A DNA stretch of 39,756 nucleotides, from the NCBI GenBank assembly GCA_031550725.1, contig JAVBOH010000037.1, positions 1-39,756 of the forward strand, given 5' to 3'. This document shows, piece by piece, positions 1 through 7,230 of the stretch (position 1 is the first letter of the stretch; each line of letters opens with the position of its first letter). A program made the position numbers and the translations under genes. Below the pieces are notes generated by a model that saw only the letters and a program-made list of their open reading frames with translations, ran no database searches and had not been told where the DNA came from. This stretch comes from UBA946 sp031550725. GTDB lineage: Bacteria > Bacillota > Clostridia > Oscillospirales > Ruminococcaceae.

Positions 1-104
1 GTTGAACATACGTCATTATACACATAATTAGTGTGCATAATTGTCGAATATGTAAAATGCTATATTATCAAGCCAAATATAATAATTAGTGATAATAAAA
101 AAAT

Positions 105-141
105 CTATACCTGACCGTAAAATTTTTACGGTCAGGTATAG
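105..141. terminator. Strong bidirectional hairpin, probable terminator
   Basis: Perfect 18-bp arms (105-122 and 124-141) sharing the core ACCTGACCGTAAAA, preceded by an A-run and followed by CTTTT, so it could stop transcription from either side. A shorter imperfect hairpin with the same ACCGTAAAA core lies at 2086-2115. Bases 1-104 hold no gene that I can see. Confidence 0.7.
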
Positions 142-182
142 CTTTTAAACATATGTTGATGATGTATTTTCTAAATTAGCTC

Positions 183-216
183 TTTACATTTACATGTAAC
201 TATGGTATCATGTAAA
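183..216 (+). promoter_or_regulatory. Promoter with overlapping inverted-repeat operator for the ribbon-helix-helix gene
   Basis: A -35 TTTACA (183-188) and -10 TATCAT (206-211) are 17 bp apart. The dyad TTTACATG (189-196) / CATGTAAA (209-216) covers the spacer and -10, the expected arrangement for self-repression by a small ribbon-helix-helix protein. Transcription would begin near 218, almost at the ribosome site (GGAGG at 220-224), so the leader would be very short. Confidence 0.55.
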
Positions 217-231
217 CATGGAGGTGATTTT

Positions 232-378
232 ATCAAAAACATAGGTTTTCCAATTGACGAGGAACTTTATACTAAGCTTAAAATCATATGCCTAAAAAAA
301 GGTGTAACACTTAAAGAGTATATGACTAAGCTTATTGAAAAGGAAGTCGAAAAAGAGGAAAAGTCAGACAAAAAATAA
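232..378 (+). CDS. Small ribbon-helix-helix (Arc/MetJ-type) DNA-binding protein, atypical start
   Basis: A 48-residue product reading KNIGFPIDEELYTKLKIICL near its start and then a helix-rich, Lys/Glu-rich tail. The pattern of a short strand with alternating hydrophobics, then two helices with GVTLKEYMTKLI, fits the ribbon-helix-helix fold used by small autoregulators of plasmids and integrative elements. Start choice is the odd part: GGAGG (220-224) is correctly spaced for an ATC codon at 232, and no ATG, GTG or TTG follows it near the N-terminus. An in-frame ATG at 202 exists but has no ribosome site and lies on top of the -10 region. The dyad over the promoter suggests autorepression. Function is inferred from fold only. 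Confidence 0.55.
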   Translation: MKNIGFPIDEELYTKLKIICLKKGVTLKEYMTKLIEKEVEKEEKSDKK

Positions 379-379
379 A

Positions 380-419
380 GAACACTCGCTCCTTCCGATC
401 AAAGTTAAAGCGAGTGTTC
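380..419. terminator. Hairpin after the ribbon-helix-helix gene
   Basis: Perfect 11-bp stem GAACACTCGCT (380-390) / AGCGAGTGTTC (409-419) with an 18-nt loop. There is no T-run on the plus strand, but an A-run precedes it, so it would work better as a terminator for leftward transcription, or it may be an mRNA-stabilising stem. Confidence 0.45.
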
Positions 420-503
420 ACAAGAGGAAGTGTGATTAATACAAATCCCAAAATATTATATCACATAATCCTAAAAATATCAATATTATTTTAGGAGGTT
501 CAT

Positions 504-752
504 ATGAATAAAATACTTAAAGAATTATATTATGATAATATAGATTCTTACATTAATCCAAAGGTTAAAGATACCGAATATGATTTAATCAACGAAAAAA
601 TCAACTCAGAAAAAGAGGAATGGCTCAAATCCATACTTTCAGCAGATGACTATGTGCGTTTTGAAAAGCTTGAATGCTTATATACTGGGTCATCAGAAAT
701 TGAAAACTTGCAATTTTTTATCAATGGCTTTAAGCTTGCATCATGCTTATGA
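504..752 (+). CDS. Small DUF6809-like hypothetical protein
   Basis: An 82-residue soluble acidic protein with a good ribosome site (TAGGAGG, 7 bp before ATG). The opening KILKELYYDNID, a middle segment rich in Glu/Lys, and an ending NLQFFINGFKLASCL resemble the small DUF6809 family of Firmicutes, in which a short N-terminal L-x-x-L-Y-x-G motif is followed by a helical hairpin and a final (F/Y)xxGFxLA helix. No catalytic residues or membrane segments are visible. It lies 41 bp upstream of a second small protein gene in the same direction, probably one transcript ending at the hairpin at 1096-1138. Molecular function is unknown for this family. Confidence 0.6.
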   Translation: MNKILKELYYDNIDSYINPKVKDTEYDLINEKINSEKEEWLKSILSADDYVRFEKLECLYTGSSEIENLQFFINGFKLASCL

Positions 753-792
753 TTGATGTTTTCAGCGAAAACTGAAGGTGAGGAACATACAT

Positions 793-1092
793 ATGGGTTT
801 TACAGATGAAATTTTCAGACGAGCTGATATCCAACATATTCGAGAATTTTTATTAAACGGTGTAGAAGCTGCACAAATTAATGATAAATCCTATGAGCAA
901 AGGATTAAGGAATCCAAACAGGATATGTACGATTTTTTCAAAGTAAGGTATCCTGATGAAAATGATTTTGCAGAAATTACTGCTGCTATTTTCAAATATG
1001 TAAATTCTACCGAGGATGTTTACATGGAAATAGGACTTAAGTGTGGAGCTGTTCTGGCTATGCAGTCGTTCATTGATGTAAAGAATAAATAA
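793..1092 (+). CDS. Small helical hypothetical protein
   Basis: A 99-residue protein beginning MGFTDEIFRRADIQHIREFL. I prefer the ATG at 793 over the GTG at 778 because GTGAGG (778-783) sits about 9 bp before it and looks like its ribosome site. The sequence is helical and amphipathic with one Cys (in GLKCGAVLAMQSF) and no membrane segment. The closing pattern (hydrophobic helix with an A-x-x-x-Q-S-F end) recalls the preceding DUF6809-like protein, so the two may be distant relatives. It is last in the two-gene unit and is followed directly by a strong shared terminator. Function is not recognisable. Confidence 0.55.
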   Translation: MGFTDEIFRRADIQHIREFLLNGVEAAQINDKSYEQRIKESKQDMYDFFKVRYPDENDFAEITAAIFKYVNSTEDVYMEIGLKCGAVLAMQSFIDVKNK

Positions 1093-1095
1093 TAT

Positions 1096-1138
1096 AAATA
1101 CAGCGATAGTATATGAGAAAAATACTATCGCTGTATTT
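1096..1138. terminator. Bidirectional terminator between convergent genes
   Basis: Perfect 17-bp stem (1096-1112 with 1122-1138, core ACAGCGATAGTAT), 9-nt loop, followed by TTTTTATT. It lies between the forward gene ending at 1092 and the reverse lipoprotein gene ending at 1146 and can serve both. Confidence 0.85.
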
Positions 1139-1145
1139 TTATTCG

Positions 1146-1712
1146 CTAAGAAGTTATGCGTTTTAATTCTGGGATATCTACAGAAAATATCATTGAATCA
1201 CCATTAACTACTGCTGTCCATATATTTTCATGCTCAGTGAAAATCATATTATATGTTTCATCAAATTTTAATTCATATTTTCCATTGATAGAATCACTAC
1301 TCATATTTCCAGAAAAAGTACCATCACTCTTAAATTCTAAAGTAATTCCTGGAACAGTTCCGAATTCTTCAAAATATTGTTCTCTTTCTTCATCAGTAAA
1401 ATTAGAGAATTCCTCATCACTGACACCTTGAGTACGTTGTTTTTCTGCGAGGCTATCCTCCCAAATTCCAATAATAGTTAGCTCTTCAATTTCCAAATCA
1501 CTAGTGGTTGATGTAAGACTTTCAGAAATAGTATCATCAGTTTCTACTTTTGTTTCTTCAGATGATATATTTTTTGTCGTTGACGTCAGTGCTTGGGTAA
1601 CGACACTCTCTGTTATTACTTTTGGCTCATCAGTCGGTACGTCAGTTTTGTCTTTGGAGCATGAAGTTAAAAATAAACAGATTAATACTAAAGCTATGCT
1701 AACACGTTTCAT
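1146..1712 (-). CDS. Secreted lipoprotein with Thr/Ser-rich linker and lipocalin-like C-terminal domain
   Basis: A 188-residue protein with a classic lipoprotein signal: MKRVS, hydrophobic core IALVLICLFL, lipobox LTSC with the lipidated Cys at residue 18. Residues about 20-80 are a Ser/Thr/Glu/Asp-rich spacer typical of Gram-positive surface lipoproteins. The remainder contains GIWEDS, then FKSDGTFSGNMSSDSINGKY and a strand-rich end, a pattern shared by the small lipocalin-like stress or copper-type beta-barrel domains that report or bind small ligands. It is monocistronic, with its own promoter (1793-1821). Ligand and role cannot be deduced. Confidence 0.75.
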   Translation of the reverse strand: MKRVSIALVLICLFLTSCSKDKTDVPTDEPKVITESVVTQALTSTTKNISSEETKVETDDTISESLTSTTSDLEIEELTIIGIWEDSLAEKQRTQGVSDEEFSNFTDEEREQYFEEFGTVPGITLEFKSDGTFSGNMSSDSINGKYELKFDETYNMIFTEHENIWTAVVNGDSMIFSVDIPELKRITS

Positions 1713-1792
1713 TTCAAATCCTCTTTTCTTTTATCGTTTGATAATTCGATATTTAGTAATAAATTTATTTCAATTACATTACCTCTTGATTC

Positions 1793-1821
1793 ATTATACA
1801 TTACCATGATATAAAAATCAA
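1793..1821 (-). promoter_or_regulatory. Promoter of the lipoprotein gene
   Basis: On the minus strand a -35 TTGATT (1821-1816) and -10 TATAAT (1798-1793) are separated by 17 bp, with TG just before the -10 (extended -10). The start codon is 81 bp downstream. Confidence 0.7.
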
Positions 1822-1839
1822 GTATAATTATATGCTCTT

Positions 1840-2116
1840 GAAAAGCAATATCATTTTCCATTAAAACAAGGCTTGATTTCATTCAAAATTTTAGGTTAGT
1901 CTTACATAGCAAGCACAGAAAAAGTATATCCTTTTTCCCATATCGCACCAATTTTCTTCCGCACGGGTGGGTAGAAAAATCATGTTTTTCAAAAATGTTG
2001 TCTCCACATTTTCGAAGATATAGCAAATTCAATCTTGAATTTTTTACTTAGGAAAATCCTAAAACCTTTGCTATTGATGAAAAAATGACACGACCGTAAA
2101 AATACGATCATGTCAC
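1840..2116. other. Intergenic stretch with no gene; two small palindromes
   Basis: No open frame with a ribosome site was seen. It contains the palindrome TTAGGAAAATCCTAA (2048-2062) and an imperfect hairpin at 2086-2115 (TGACACGACCGTA / TACGATCATGTCA, loop AAAA) whose ACCGTAAAA core is shared with the hairpin at 105-141. The hairpin abuts the truncated recombinase remnant, so this may be an old rearrangement joint. Confidence 0.4.
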
Positions 2117-3132
2117 ATGGAAAATGGCTGGGTGTATGGTAAAAGTAGAATGTATGGTTTTGAAATTAAAGATGGTCAGTTATATATTGTTCCTGAAGAA
2201 GCTGAGGTTGTTAAGCATATTTTCCATACATATTTATATGACGGTAAGGGTTGTCATACTATTGCTAATGAACTTAATGCGGCTGGATATCTTTCCATAA
2301 ATGGAAAGATGTGGCGTGAAGATGGTGTATGCCGATTGCTCAAAAATGACAAGTATGTCGGTGATCTTACTCAATGGAAACATTATTCTACAGATTTTCT
2401 ATCAAAGAAGGTTGTACAGAATAACGGTGATAATACTGATGCTCCACTTATAACTGTTACTGATCATCATGAAGCCATTATTTCAAGAGAAGTTTGGAAT
2501 GGAGTACAACAGCAAATTTATGAACGTGGAAACTTTCCAGAGAAGGTCGCAAATATTCACGTCATTATTGGTATAGCAGTAAGGTGTATTGTGGTAAGTG
2601 TGGATATGCTTATGGTGTTAGTGGCAAATCATCAAAGTAAAATCGAACTCTTAGATGCATAAATCGTGCAAAGTATGGTGTAAACCATAGGATTGATGCA
2701 AATGGTGCTGAGGTTGGTTGTGATAATAAAGGTATCAATGAAAATGTTCTTGTTTATTGTATGAAGTATATAATTGAACATATTAAAGATTCACGAGAAG
2801 GAATTGTAAATCAACTTTTGGTTGAAATACAAGAAATACAGCGAAACGAACCTGCTATAAGCATTGAGTCACTTAAAGCTGAGATAGAAAATCTGACAAG
2901 AAAAAAGCACAAGGCTATCGACCTTATGCTTGATGACCTTATATCAAAGGATGATTTGAAAAAGCAAACTGAATTCTATGATAATGAGATTGCATTAGTA
3001 ACTGGTCGAATAGCTGCAAGTAAAAATGTAAGTGATATTCATAAGAAGCAGCTTGATGGCATTAAGTCATATATTGACAAGGTAAACGAAATGGTTGGAC
3101 TTGATACAAATGAAACTGCAATATTACGTTGA
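2117..3132 (+). pseudogene. Degenerate large serine recombinase, catalytic domain missing
   Basis: The reading starts at the Recombinase-domain segment (ENGWVYGKSRMYGF...EEAEVVKHIF) with no resolvase catalytic domain or active Ser upstream. After EKVA (about 2545-2550) the frame shifts; the next frame continues as SRHYWYSSKVYCGKCGYAYG, the Cys pair of the zinc-ribbon part, and meets an in-frame TAA at 2638-2640. The same frame then runs on through RTLRCINRAKYG and a long coiled coil to 3132, ending in a terminator. So one truncation, one frameshift and one nonsense codon are visible. The gene cannot make an active recombinase. It marks the relic of an older integrative element that used the TnpX/TndX class of enzyme, distinct from the intact copy at 18430-20091. 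Confidence 0.8.
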
Positions 3133-3180
3133 TATGATAAAGATACATTAAACGTGATTGACAGTCAGAACGAAAATAAA

Positions 3181-3217
3181 GAGATATTGGGAATTAATCA
3201 TCCTAATATCTCTTTTT
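3181..3217 (+). terminator. Rho-independent terminator after the recombinase relic
   Basis: 12-bp stem GAGATATTGGGA (3181-3192) / TCCTAATATCTC (3201-3212) with one wobble pair, followed by TTTTTATT. Confidence 0.75.
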
Positions 3218-3302
3218 ATTATTGGCTATACAAGAAAATATTACTATTATCAAGAAAATTGTACACGACTAAATAGCCTGCATTGGATAAATTTTCACAC
3301 AC

Positions 3303-3331
3303 TTGTCAAATCCTTAAAAATTTGCTATACT
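3303..3331 (+). promoter_or_regulatory. Promoter of the histidine kinase operon
   Basis: A -35 TTGTCA (3303-3308), 17-bp spacer and extended -10 TGC-TATACT (-10 at 3326-3331). The kinase start lies about 60 bp downstream, with GAGAGG as ribosome site. Confidence 0.65.
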
Positions 3332-3390
3332 TAATAAAAGAAAATGATAATCGAAGCATATAACAATAAAAATAGAGAGGCGAATAAAAT

Positions 3391-4803
3391 ATGACAAGTC
3401 ATCTTATAATATATATCCTATATCAGTTTGTAACGCTGTATCCATGCGTGTTTTTGTGTTATCAACCGTTTAAAGATAAGCTCAACCGACATATGAAGAA
3501 AATCGCTTTAGAATCTGCTTTGGTTTGCTTTCCTTTAGTAGCAATACCTGAAATACTGGCATTTTTATACATCAAAAATGAAGTAACTTTGTTTTTTATT
3601 ATATTTATGATTGTTGGCTTTATATATTATCGTAAAACAGTGGGGGTCGGAATAAATAAACTGCTGTTTGTAATTTTTATGACAGCACATATAGCGTGTT
3701 TAGGTACAGAACTTGAATATGCTGTCAGCACACTTGCAGGAATTACAGTAATTGATTCACGTGAGGGAATTTTTTGGTACCCTATATTTATTTTAATGAG
3801 AATTGCATTGTATCTGATTGCTAGTTTTATCATACAGCGAATTATTACTCCACGCCTAAGTCAGATACATTCTGAGGATATGAAAGGTTTATGGATACTG
3901 CCAGTGTTTTTTATTGTGGTTACTACTTATCATTGTGAGATTTATTACAATAATAATGCTTTGGATTATTTTTTCCCAGTTGTTTTTATTGCATTGGCTG
4001 TACTTTCATTTCTGGTTTACTGGCTCGTTTTACGTGTTTTTGACAGTGTTACAAAAACTGCGCGCTTGGAAGCAGAAGCAAAGCTTATGGAACAACAGCT
4101 TGCCAATGAAAATGCTGCACTTGACAGACATAATAAAATGAAATCCGAGCTTATTGCAACTATTACCCATGAAACACGAACTCCCTTAGCTGTATTGTCA
4201 GGCTATTCAGAGCTTATTGCAATGGAAATGCGCCGAAAAGGTGTTGATGAGCAAACAGCCAAAGACCTAGATAAAATATCAGTGGAAACACAGCGTATTG
4301 CAAAGCTTTTGCAGGAGATTAATAACTATACTCGCAAACAGGACGAACGTGTTTCAAAAGAACGTACATCTTTACCCCAATTAATAAACGGTGCAGCAAG
4401 GCTGTATGAGCCGATTTTATTGCGTAAGGATACAACGATTTCTGTATGCATACCTGATACACTTCCTGATGTCTATGCTAGTGCTAGTGAAATCACTCAA
4501 GTGCTTTTCAATCTTTTGCAGAATACACGAAATCATATTCAAGATGGTGAAGTGCATATTAATGCACATACAGAAAATGATTTTGTTGTGGTTACAATTG
4601 CTGATACTGGCAATGGAATACCGAATGAGCTGCTGCCAAATATTTTTGAACGTGGTGTTAGTGGGAATGGCAGCAGTGGTATAGGTCTTAGTATATGCAA
4701 GGAAATTATTGCGTTACATAATGGGATTATTACAATTGAGAGCGAACTTAATAAGGGTACAAGTGTTAAGTTTACTTTACCAATTTATAAAGTTGAGAGT
4801 TGA
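3391..4803 (+). CDS. Membrane sensor histidine kinase (VanS/PhoR class)
   Basis: A 470-residue kinase. Residues 1-215 form about six to seven membrane helices with short loops rather than a large extracellular sensor, so it probably senses the membrane or a membrane-active compound. A coiled coil (220-250) leads to the dimerisation domain with the phospho-acceptor His260 in ATITHETRTPLAVLSGY. The ATPase domain shows the N-box (FNLLQNTRNH), G1 (DTGNGIP) and G2 (GSSGIGLSICKEII). The partner regulator is at 5292, separated by an inserted unit at 4791-5338. The kinase's final codons (K-V-E-S-stop) are written by the left inverted repeat of that unit, so its native C-terminus has probably been replaced by a few residues. 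Confidence 0.85.
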   Translation: MTSHLIIYILYQFVTLYPCVFLCYQPFKDKLNRHMKKIALESALVCFPLVAIPEILAFLYIKNEVTLFFIIFMIVGFIYYRKTVGVGINKLLFVIFMTAHIACLGTELEYAVSTLAGITVIDSREGIFWYPIFILMRIALYLIASFIIQRIITPRLSQIHSEDMKGLWILPVFFIVVTTYHCEIYYNNNALDYFFPVVFIALAVLSFLVYWLVLRVFDSVTKTARLEAEAKLMEQQLANENAALDRHNKMKSELIATITHETRTPLAVLSGYSELIAMEMRRKGVDEQTAKDLDKISVETQRIAKLLQEINNYTRKQDERVSKERTSLPQLINGAARLYEPILLRKDTTISVCIPDTLPDVYASASEITQVLFNLLQNTRNHIQDGEVHINAHTENDFVVVTIADTGNGIPNELLPNIFERGVSGNGSSGIGLSICKEIIALHNGIITIESELNKGTSVKFTLPIYKVES

Positions 4804-4822
4804 GAGAGGAGAGTTGAGAGTT

Positions 4823-5194
4823 ATGGGGAATAGTGTTATTAAAGATAAAAGTTTTTTGTTTGCTGTGCGAGTTGTTAAGCTTTATCAATTTTTATGTAGT
4901 GAAAAACGTGAATTTATAATATCAAAACAGGTTTTACGAAGTGGAACAAGTATAGGTGCTAATGTTCGTGAGGCTTTGCAGGGACAAAGCAAAAAAGATT
5001 TTTTGAGTAAAATCAGCATATCATTAAAAGAAGCTAATGAAACAGCCTACTGGATTGAATTGTTACATGCTACTAATTATATTGACGACCAACAAAAAGA
5101 CAGTATTTATACTGATTGTAACGAACTTATCAGTATACTCACTGCTATTGTTAAAACAACAAAAACAAACTTAACCAACGATAAAGTTGCTTAA
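4823..5194 (+). CDS. Four-helix-bundle protein (23S rRNA intervening-sequence protein family)
   Basis: A 123-residue all-helical protein. The signature LRSGTSIGANVREALQGQSKKDF, with SxSIGANxxEA-type spacing, and the later SLKEANETAYWIELL are hallmarks of the S23/IVP four-helix-bundle family first found in intervening sequences of 23S rRNA genes and also common as free-standing genes. Molecular function is unknown; a nucleic-acid role is suspected from the family's basic surface and association with intervening sequences and diversity-generating elements. I choose the ATG at 4823, directly after the left inverted repeat; an earlier in-frame reading through the repeat lacks family homology. The gene is wholly inside the repeat-bounded unit at 4791-5338. 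Confidence 0.85.
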   Translation: MGNSVIKDKSFLFAVRVVKLYQFLCSEKREFIISKQVLRSGTSIGANVREALQGQSKKDFLSKISISLKEANETAYWIELLHATNYIDDQQKDSIYTDCNELISILTAIVKTTKTNLTNDKVA

Positions 5195-5245
5195 GTTGTG
5201 AGTTGAGAGTTGAGAGTTATCAACTTAATTCTCAATTCTCAACTT
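5194..5245. repeat. Heptad-repeat hairpin downstream of the four-helix-bundle gene
   Basis: Forward tract 5194-5219 (units of GTTGAGA) and inverted tract 5221-5245 (units of TTCTCAA) can fold on each other with several G-U pairs. It may act as a terminator or processing stem before the response regulator gene. It uses the same heptads as the outer ends of the unit. Confidence 0.65.
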
Positions 5246-5291
5246 CAAAACATACCAATTAATAATTTTAATAATTAAAGGAGCATACCTT

Positions 5292-6005
5292 ATGAATATA
5301 GAAAACAACTCTCAACTCTCAATTCTCAATTCTCAACTCATCCTATTGGTTGAGGATAATGTTGAGCTTAACGAAATTAACAAGCGTGCACTTGAGGGTG
5401 CAGGATATATGGTGCTTACTGCATTAACGCTTGCTAAAGCACGAGAACATCTTGCAGATAATGAGCCTGAGGTTATTCTGCTTGATGTCGTTTTACCTGA
5501 TGGGGATGGATATGAATTTTGTGAGGAAATACGTGACACAACTGATGCGCATATTCTGTTCCTCACTTCATGCAGTGAGCATGAGGATAAAATTCGTGGG
5601 CTTTCTATTGGCGGTGATGATTATATCACAAAACCATTTATGCTTGATGAGCTTTTACAGCGTGTTGCGGCAGTTATGAGGCGCAGGGCAATGAAAAATC
5701 CTGCTAAGGAAGTAGTGCTTACGCTTGGAAATCTTACGCTTGATGTTCCGTCAAGCAGGGCATTTGTTAATGATAAGGATATTTTGCTCACTTACAAGGA
5801 ATTTTTGCTTTTGTTGCACTTTGCAAGGAATGAAAACAAATTTTTCAGTGCAGAGCATCTGTATGAAAGGTTATGGAAACAAACGCCTAACAATGATTAT
5901 AATGCTGTTAAAATACAGGTTTCAAAAATACGTAAAAAGCTTGAAAAAAGCGATTATACAATTTCAGCAGTTCGTGGAAAGGGATATCAATTTCAAATAA
6001 AATAA
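5292..6005 (+). CDS. OmpR/PhoB-family response regulator, with a repeat-derived N-terminal insertion
   Basis: A 237-residue regulator. The receiver domain has the acidic pocket (VEDN, near residue 21), phospho-acceptor Asp65 in VILLDVVLPDGDG, the conserved LTSC segment and Lys114 in DDYITKPF. The C-terminal winged helix runs from LTYKEFLLLLHFARNENKFFS to the terminal VRGKGYQF. It pairs with the kinase at 3391. Normal family members begin about two residues before the ILLVEDN strand; here residues 4-16 (ENNSQLSILNSQL) are encoded by the right inverted repeat of the inserted unit, so the protein carries an added N-terminal tail. Ribosome site AAAGGAG is correctly spaced. Target genes are unknown; the next gene downstream, the surface protein at 6135, is a candidate. 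Confidence 0.9.
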   Translation: MNIENNSQLSILNSQLILLVEDNVELNEINKRALEGAGYMVLTALTLAKAREHLADNEPEVILLDVVLPDGDGYEFCEEIRDTTDAHILFLTSCSEHEDKIRGLSIGGDDYITKPFMLDELLQRVAAVMRRRAMKNPAKEVVLTLGNLTLDVPSSRAFVNDKDILLTYKEFLLLLHFARNENKFFSAEHLYERLWKQTPNNDYNAVKIQVSKIRKKLEKSDYTISAVRGKGYQFQIK

Positions 6006-6014
6006 AATTAATTG

Positions 6015-6050
6015 GTGCGAAGGTAACTTTTTAGAAACCTTCGCACATTT
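6015..6050 (+). terminator. Terminator of the two-component operon
   Basis: 10-bp GC-rich stem GTGCGAAGGT (6015-6024) / ACCTTCGCAC (6037-6046), followed by ATTTTATATT. Confidence 0.8.
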
Positions 6051-6134
6051 TATATTATTTTATGTTATAATAATAAGTAAGTATGCAAAAACTACATATT
6101 ATGTATATAAGGGAAATTTAAGGAGGAATTTATT

Positions 6135-6539
6135 ATGGCTTACAAAATAACTAACAAAACAACTTACAAACCTGAACATTTAGCAGAAAAGCCAAAGAGG
6201 ACAATCAAAAAAGCGACAGCTTACAAATTTTTAGCATGGGCTTTGACCTTGGCTATGGTGGTGGGACTAATGCCGACAAATATTGTTAATGTTTGGGCAG
6301 CAAGTGAAATTAGCTATATTGATGATAAAGGTGATACTCAAATTTGCTCAAATGCGACTGAGCTTACAGACAGTACTTTAAAAACATTGTATGCTGGCTG
6401 GTATGTTGTAAATAGTAATGTTGAAACCAGTGGTTTATCTGTGTCGGGTGATGTTCATATTATTTTAATGGATGGATGCACACTCAGAGCTTATGGTGGA
6501 ATAGCTAGTGCTGGTATATATGTTAATACTAATTCAACT
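6135..6539 (+). pseudogene. 5' half of a secreted glycine-rich repeat surface protein, split by the IME
   Basis: The start has a strong ribosome site (AAGGAGG). A long basic N-region is followed by a hydrophobic core (residues about 32-47, FLAWALTLAMVVGLMP) and a probable cleavage site near VWA-AS, so the product is exported. Residues 58-135 hold a motif AGWYVV...AGIYVNTNST. At residue 135 (the ACT at 6537-6539) the normal frame meets the element; the open frame runs another 24 foreign codons to a stop at 6612-6614. The continuation is found at 20147, where LHIYGQENGTGAL follows. The same order (GWYVV...AGIGVKEGTSLTIYGQ) recurs inside the second half, which independently supports the reconstruction. 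Probably a beta-helix type surface protein; function unknown. Confidence 0.85.
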
Positions 6540-6552
6540 GTAAGCCTCTCAT
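6530..6552. other. Left attachment site of the IME
   Basis: Surface-gene sequence AATTCAACT passes into GTAAGCCTCTCATAC of the element. The shared core is ACT at 6537-6539, and the element-side CCTCTCA is the inverted partner of TGAGAGG at the right end. Confidence 0.75.
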
Positions 6553-6588
6553 ACGGATACATCAACCAAAGTAACCTATATTTGATAA

Positions 6589-6630
6589 AAAGTGCTGTCA
6601 CTTCTATTTTGTAAGTGACAGCACTTTAAT
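6589..6630. terminator. Terminator at the left end of the IME
   Basis: Perfect 15-bp stem AAAGTGCTGTCACTT (6589-6603) / AAGTGACAGCACTTT (6613-6627) just inside the left attachment site. It would insulate the element from transcription of the host gene and vice versa. From 6631 to 6792 no gene is visible. Confidence 0.8.
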
Positions 6631-6864
6631 TATGATTATATTATTTAAAGCTTCATTATAATAACACCTTTGTTAATTTACCTCTTCACAATATTGTCAA
6701 TAATATTAAATAAAATTGTTGGTGCGTTTTTTTATTGTAATAAGCACAATTGAAAATAGAAAATATAAAGGATAACCAACTTAGGAGTGAACTGCTCCCT
6801 TTTTGTTAGACAATATGGTATAATAAAATATACTATATAAAACTAACGAAAGGGAGCATTTTTT

Positions 6865-7230
6865 ATGCCAAAAGGAAAAGCAAATAAGCGATATACAGGC
6901 GAGTTTAAGCAAAAAGTAGTAGAAGCGATGATAAATGAAAATTTAAGTTATCGAGAAACAGCTCGACTTTATGAAATAAATGATCATCACATTGTCACAA
7001 GATGGGAGCGAATATACCTTGAAGAAGGAGCAGAAGGGCTGTATAAAGAACACCGTGGGCGAGCTTGTTTAGCTGGCGGAACCCAAAAAGGCAGACCACC
7101 AAAACTTGATAAAAAAGTTGAAGAAGATTTGATAGGTGAGGTTCAACGATTACGAGCAGAGGTTGACTACTTAAAAAAATTGAATGTCTTGGTTTTAGAA
7201 AGGGAACTTCACGAGAAAAAGCTCAAGTGA
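6865..7230 (+). CDS. IS3-family transposase OrfA (helix-turn-helix subunit)
   Basis: A 121-residue protein: KRYTGEFKQKVVEAM and LSYRETARLYEINDHHIVTRWERIY form the helix-turn-helix that binds the IS ends, followed by a basic hinge (GGTQKGRPPKL) and a C-terminal leucine zipper (VQRLRAEVDYLKKLNVLVLERELHEKKL) used for multimerisation. An A7 run at 7173-7179 inside the LKKL codons is at the usual site for the programmed -1 frameshift that makes the OrfAB fusion. The -1 frame is open from there into OrfB, so a fused transposase can be made. Ribosome site AAAGGGAG precedes the ATG. Confidence 0.9.
   Translation: MPKGKANKRYTGEFKQKVVEAMINENLSYRETARLYEINDHHIVTRWERIYLEEGAEGLYKEHRGRACLAGGTQKGRPPKLDKKVEEDLIGEVQRLRAEVDYLKKLNVLVLERELHEKKLK

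Larger units (their letters stand above)
4791..5338. mobile_element. 548-bp putative mobile unit: 32-bp terminal inverted repeats flanking a four-helix-bundle gene
   Basis: The left end (4791-4822) and right end (5307-5338) are inverted copies of a heptad-repeat tract built on GTTGAGA / TCTCAAC; reverse-complement comparison gives 28 of 32 matches. Two further inner tracts (5194-5219 forward, 5221-5245 inverted) form a hairpin after the gene. The left end overlaps the last codons of the histidine kinase and the right end lies inside the first codons of the response regulator, without breaking either frame. No transposase is encoded, so movement would need an outside enzyme or another mechanism. 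Inference: a non-autonomous insertion that landed between two cotranscribed genes. Confidence 0.6.
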
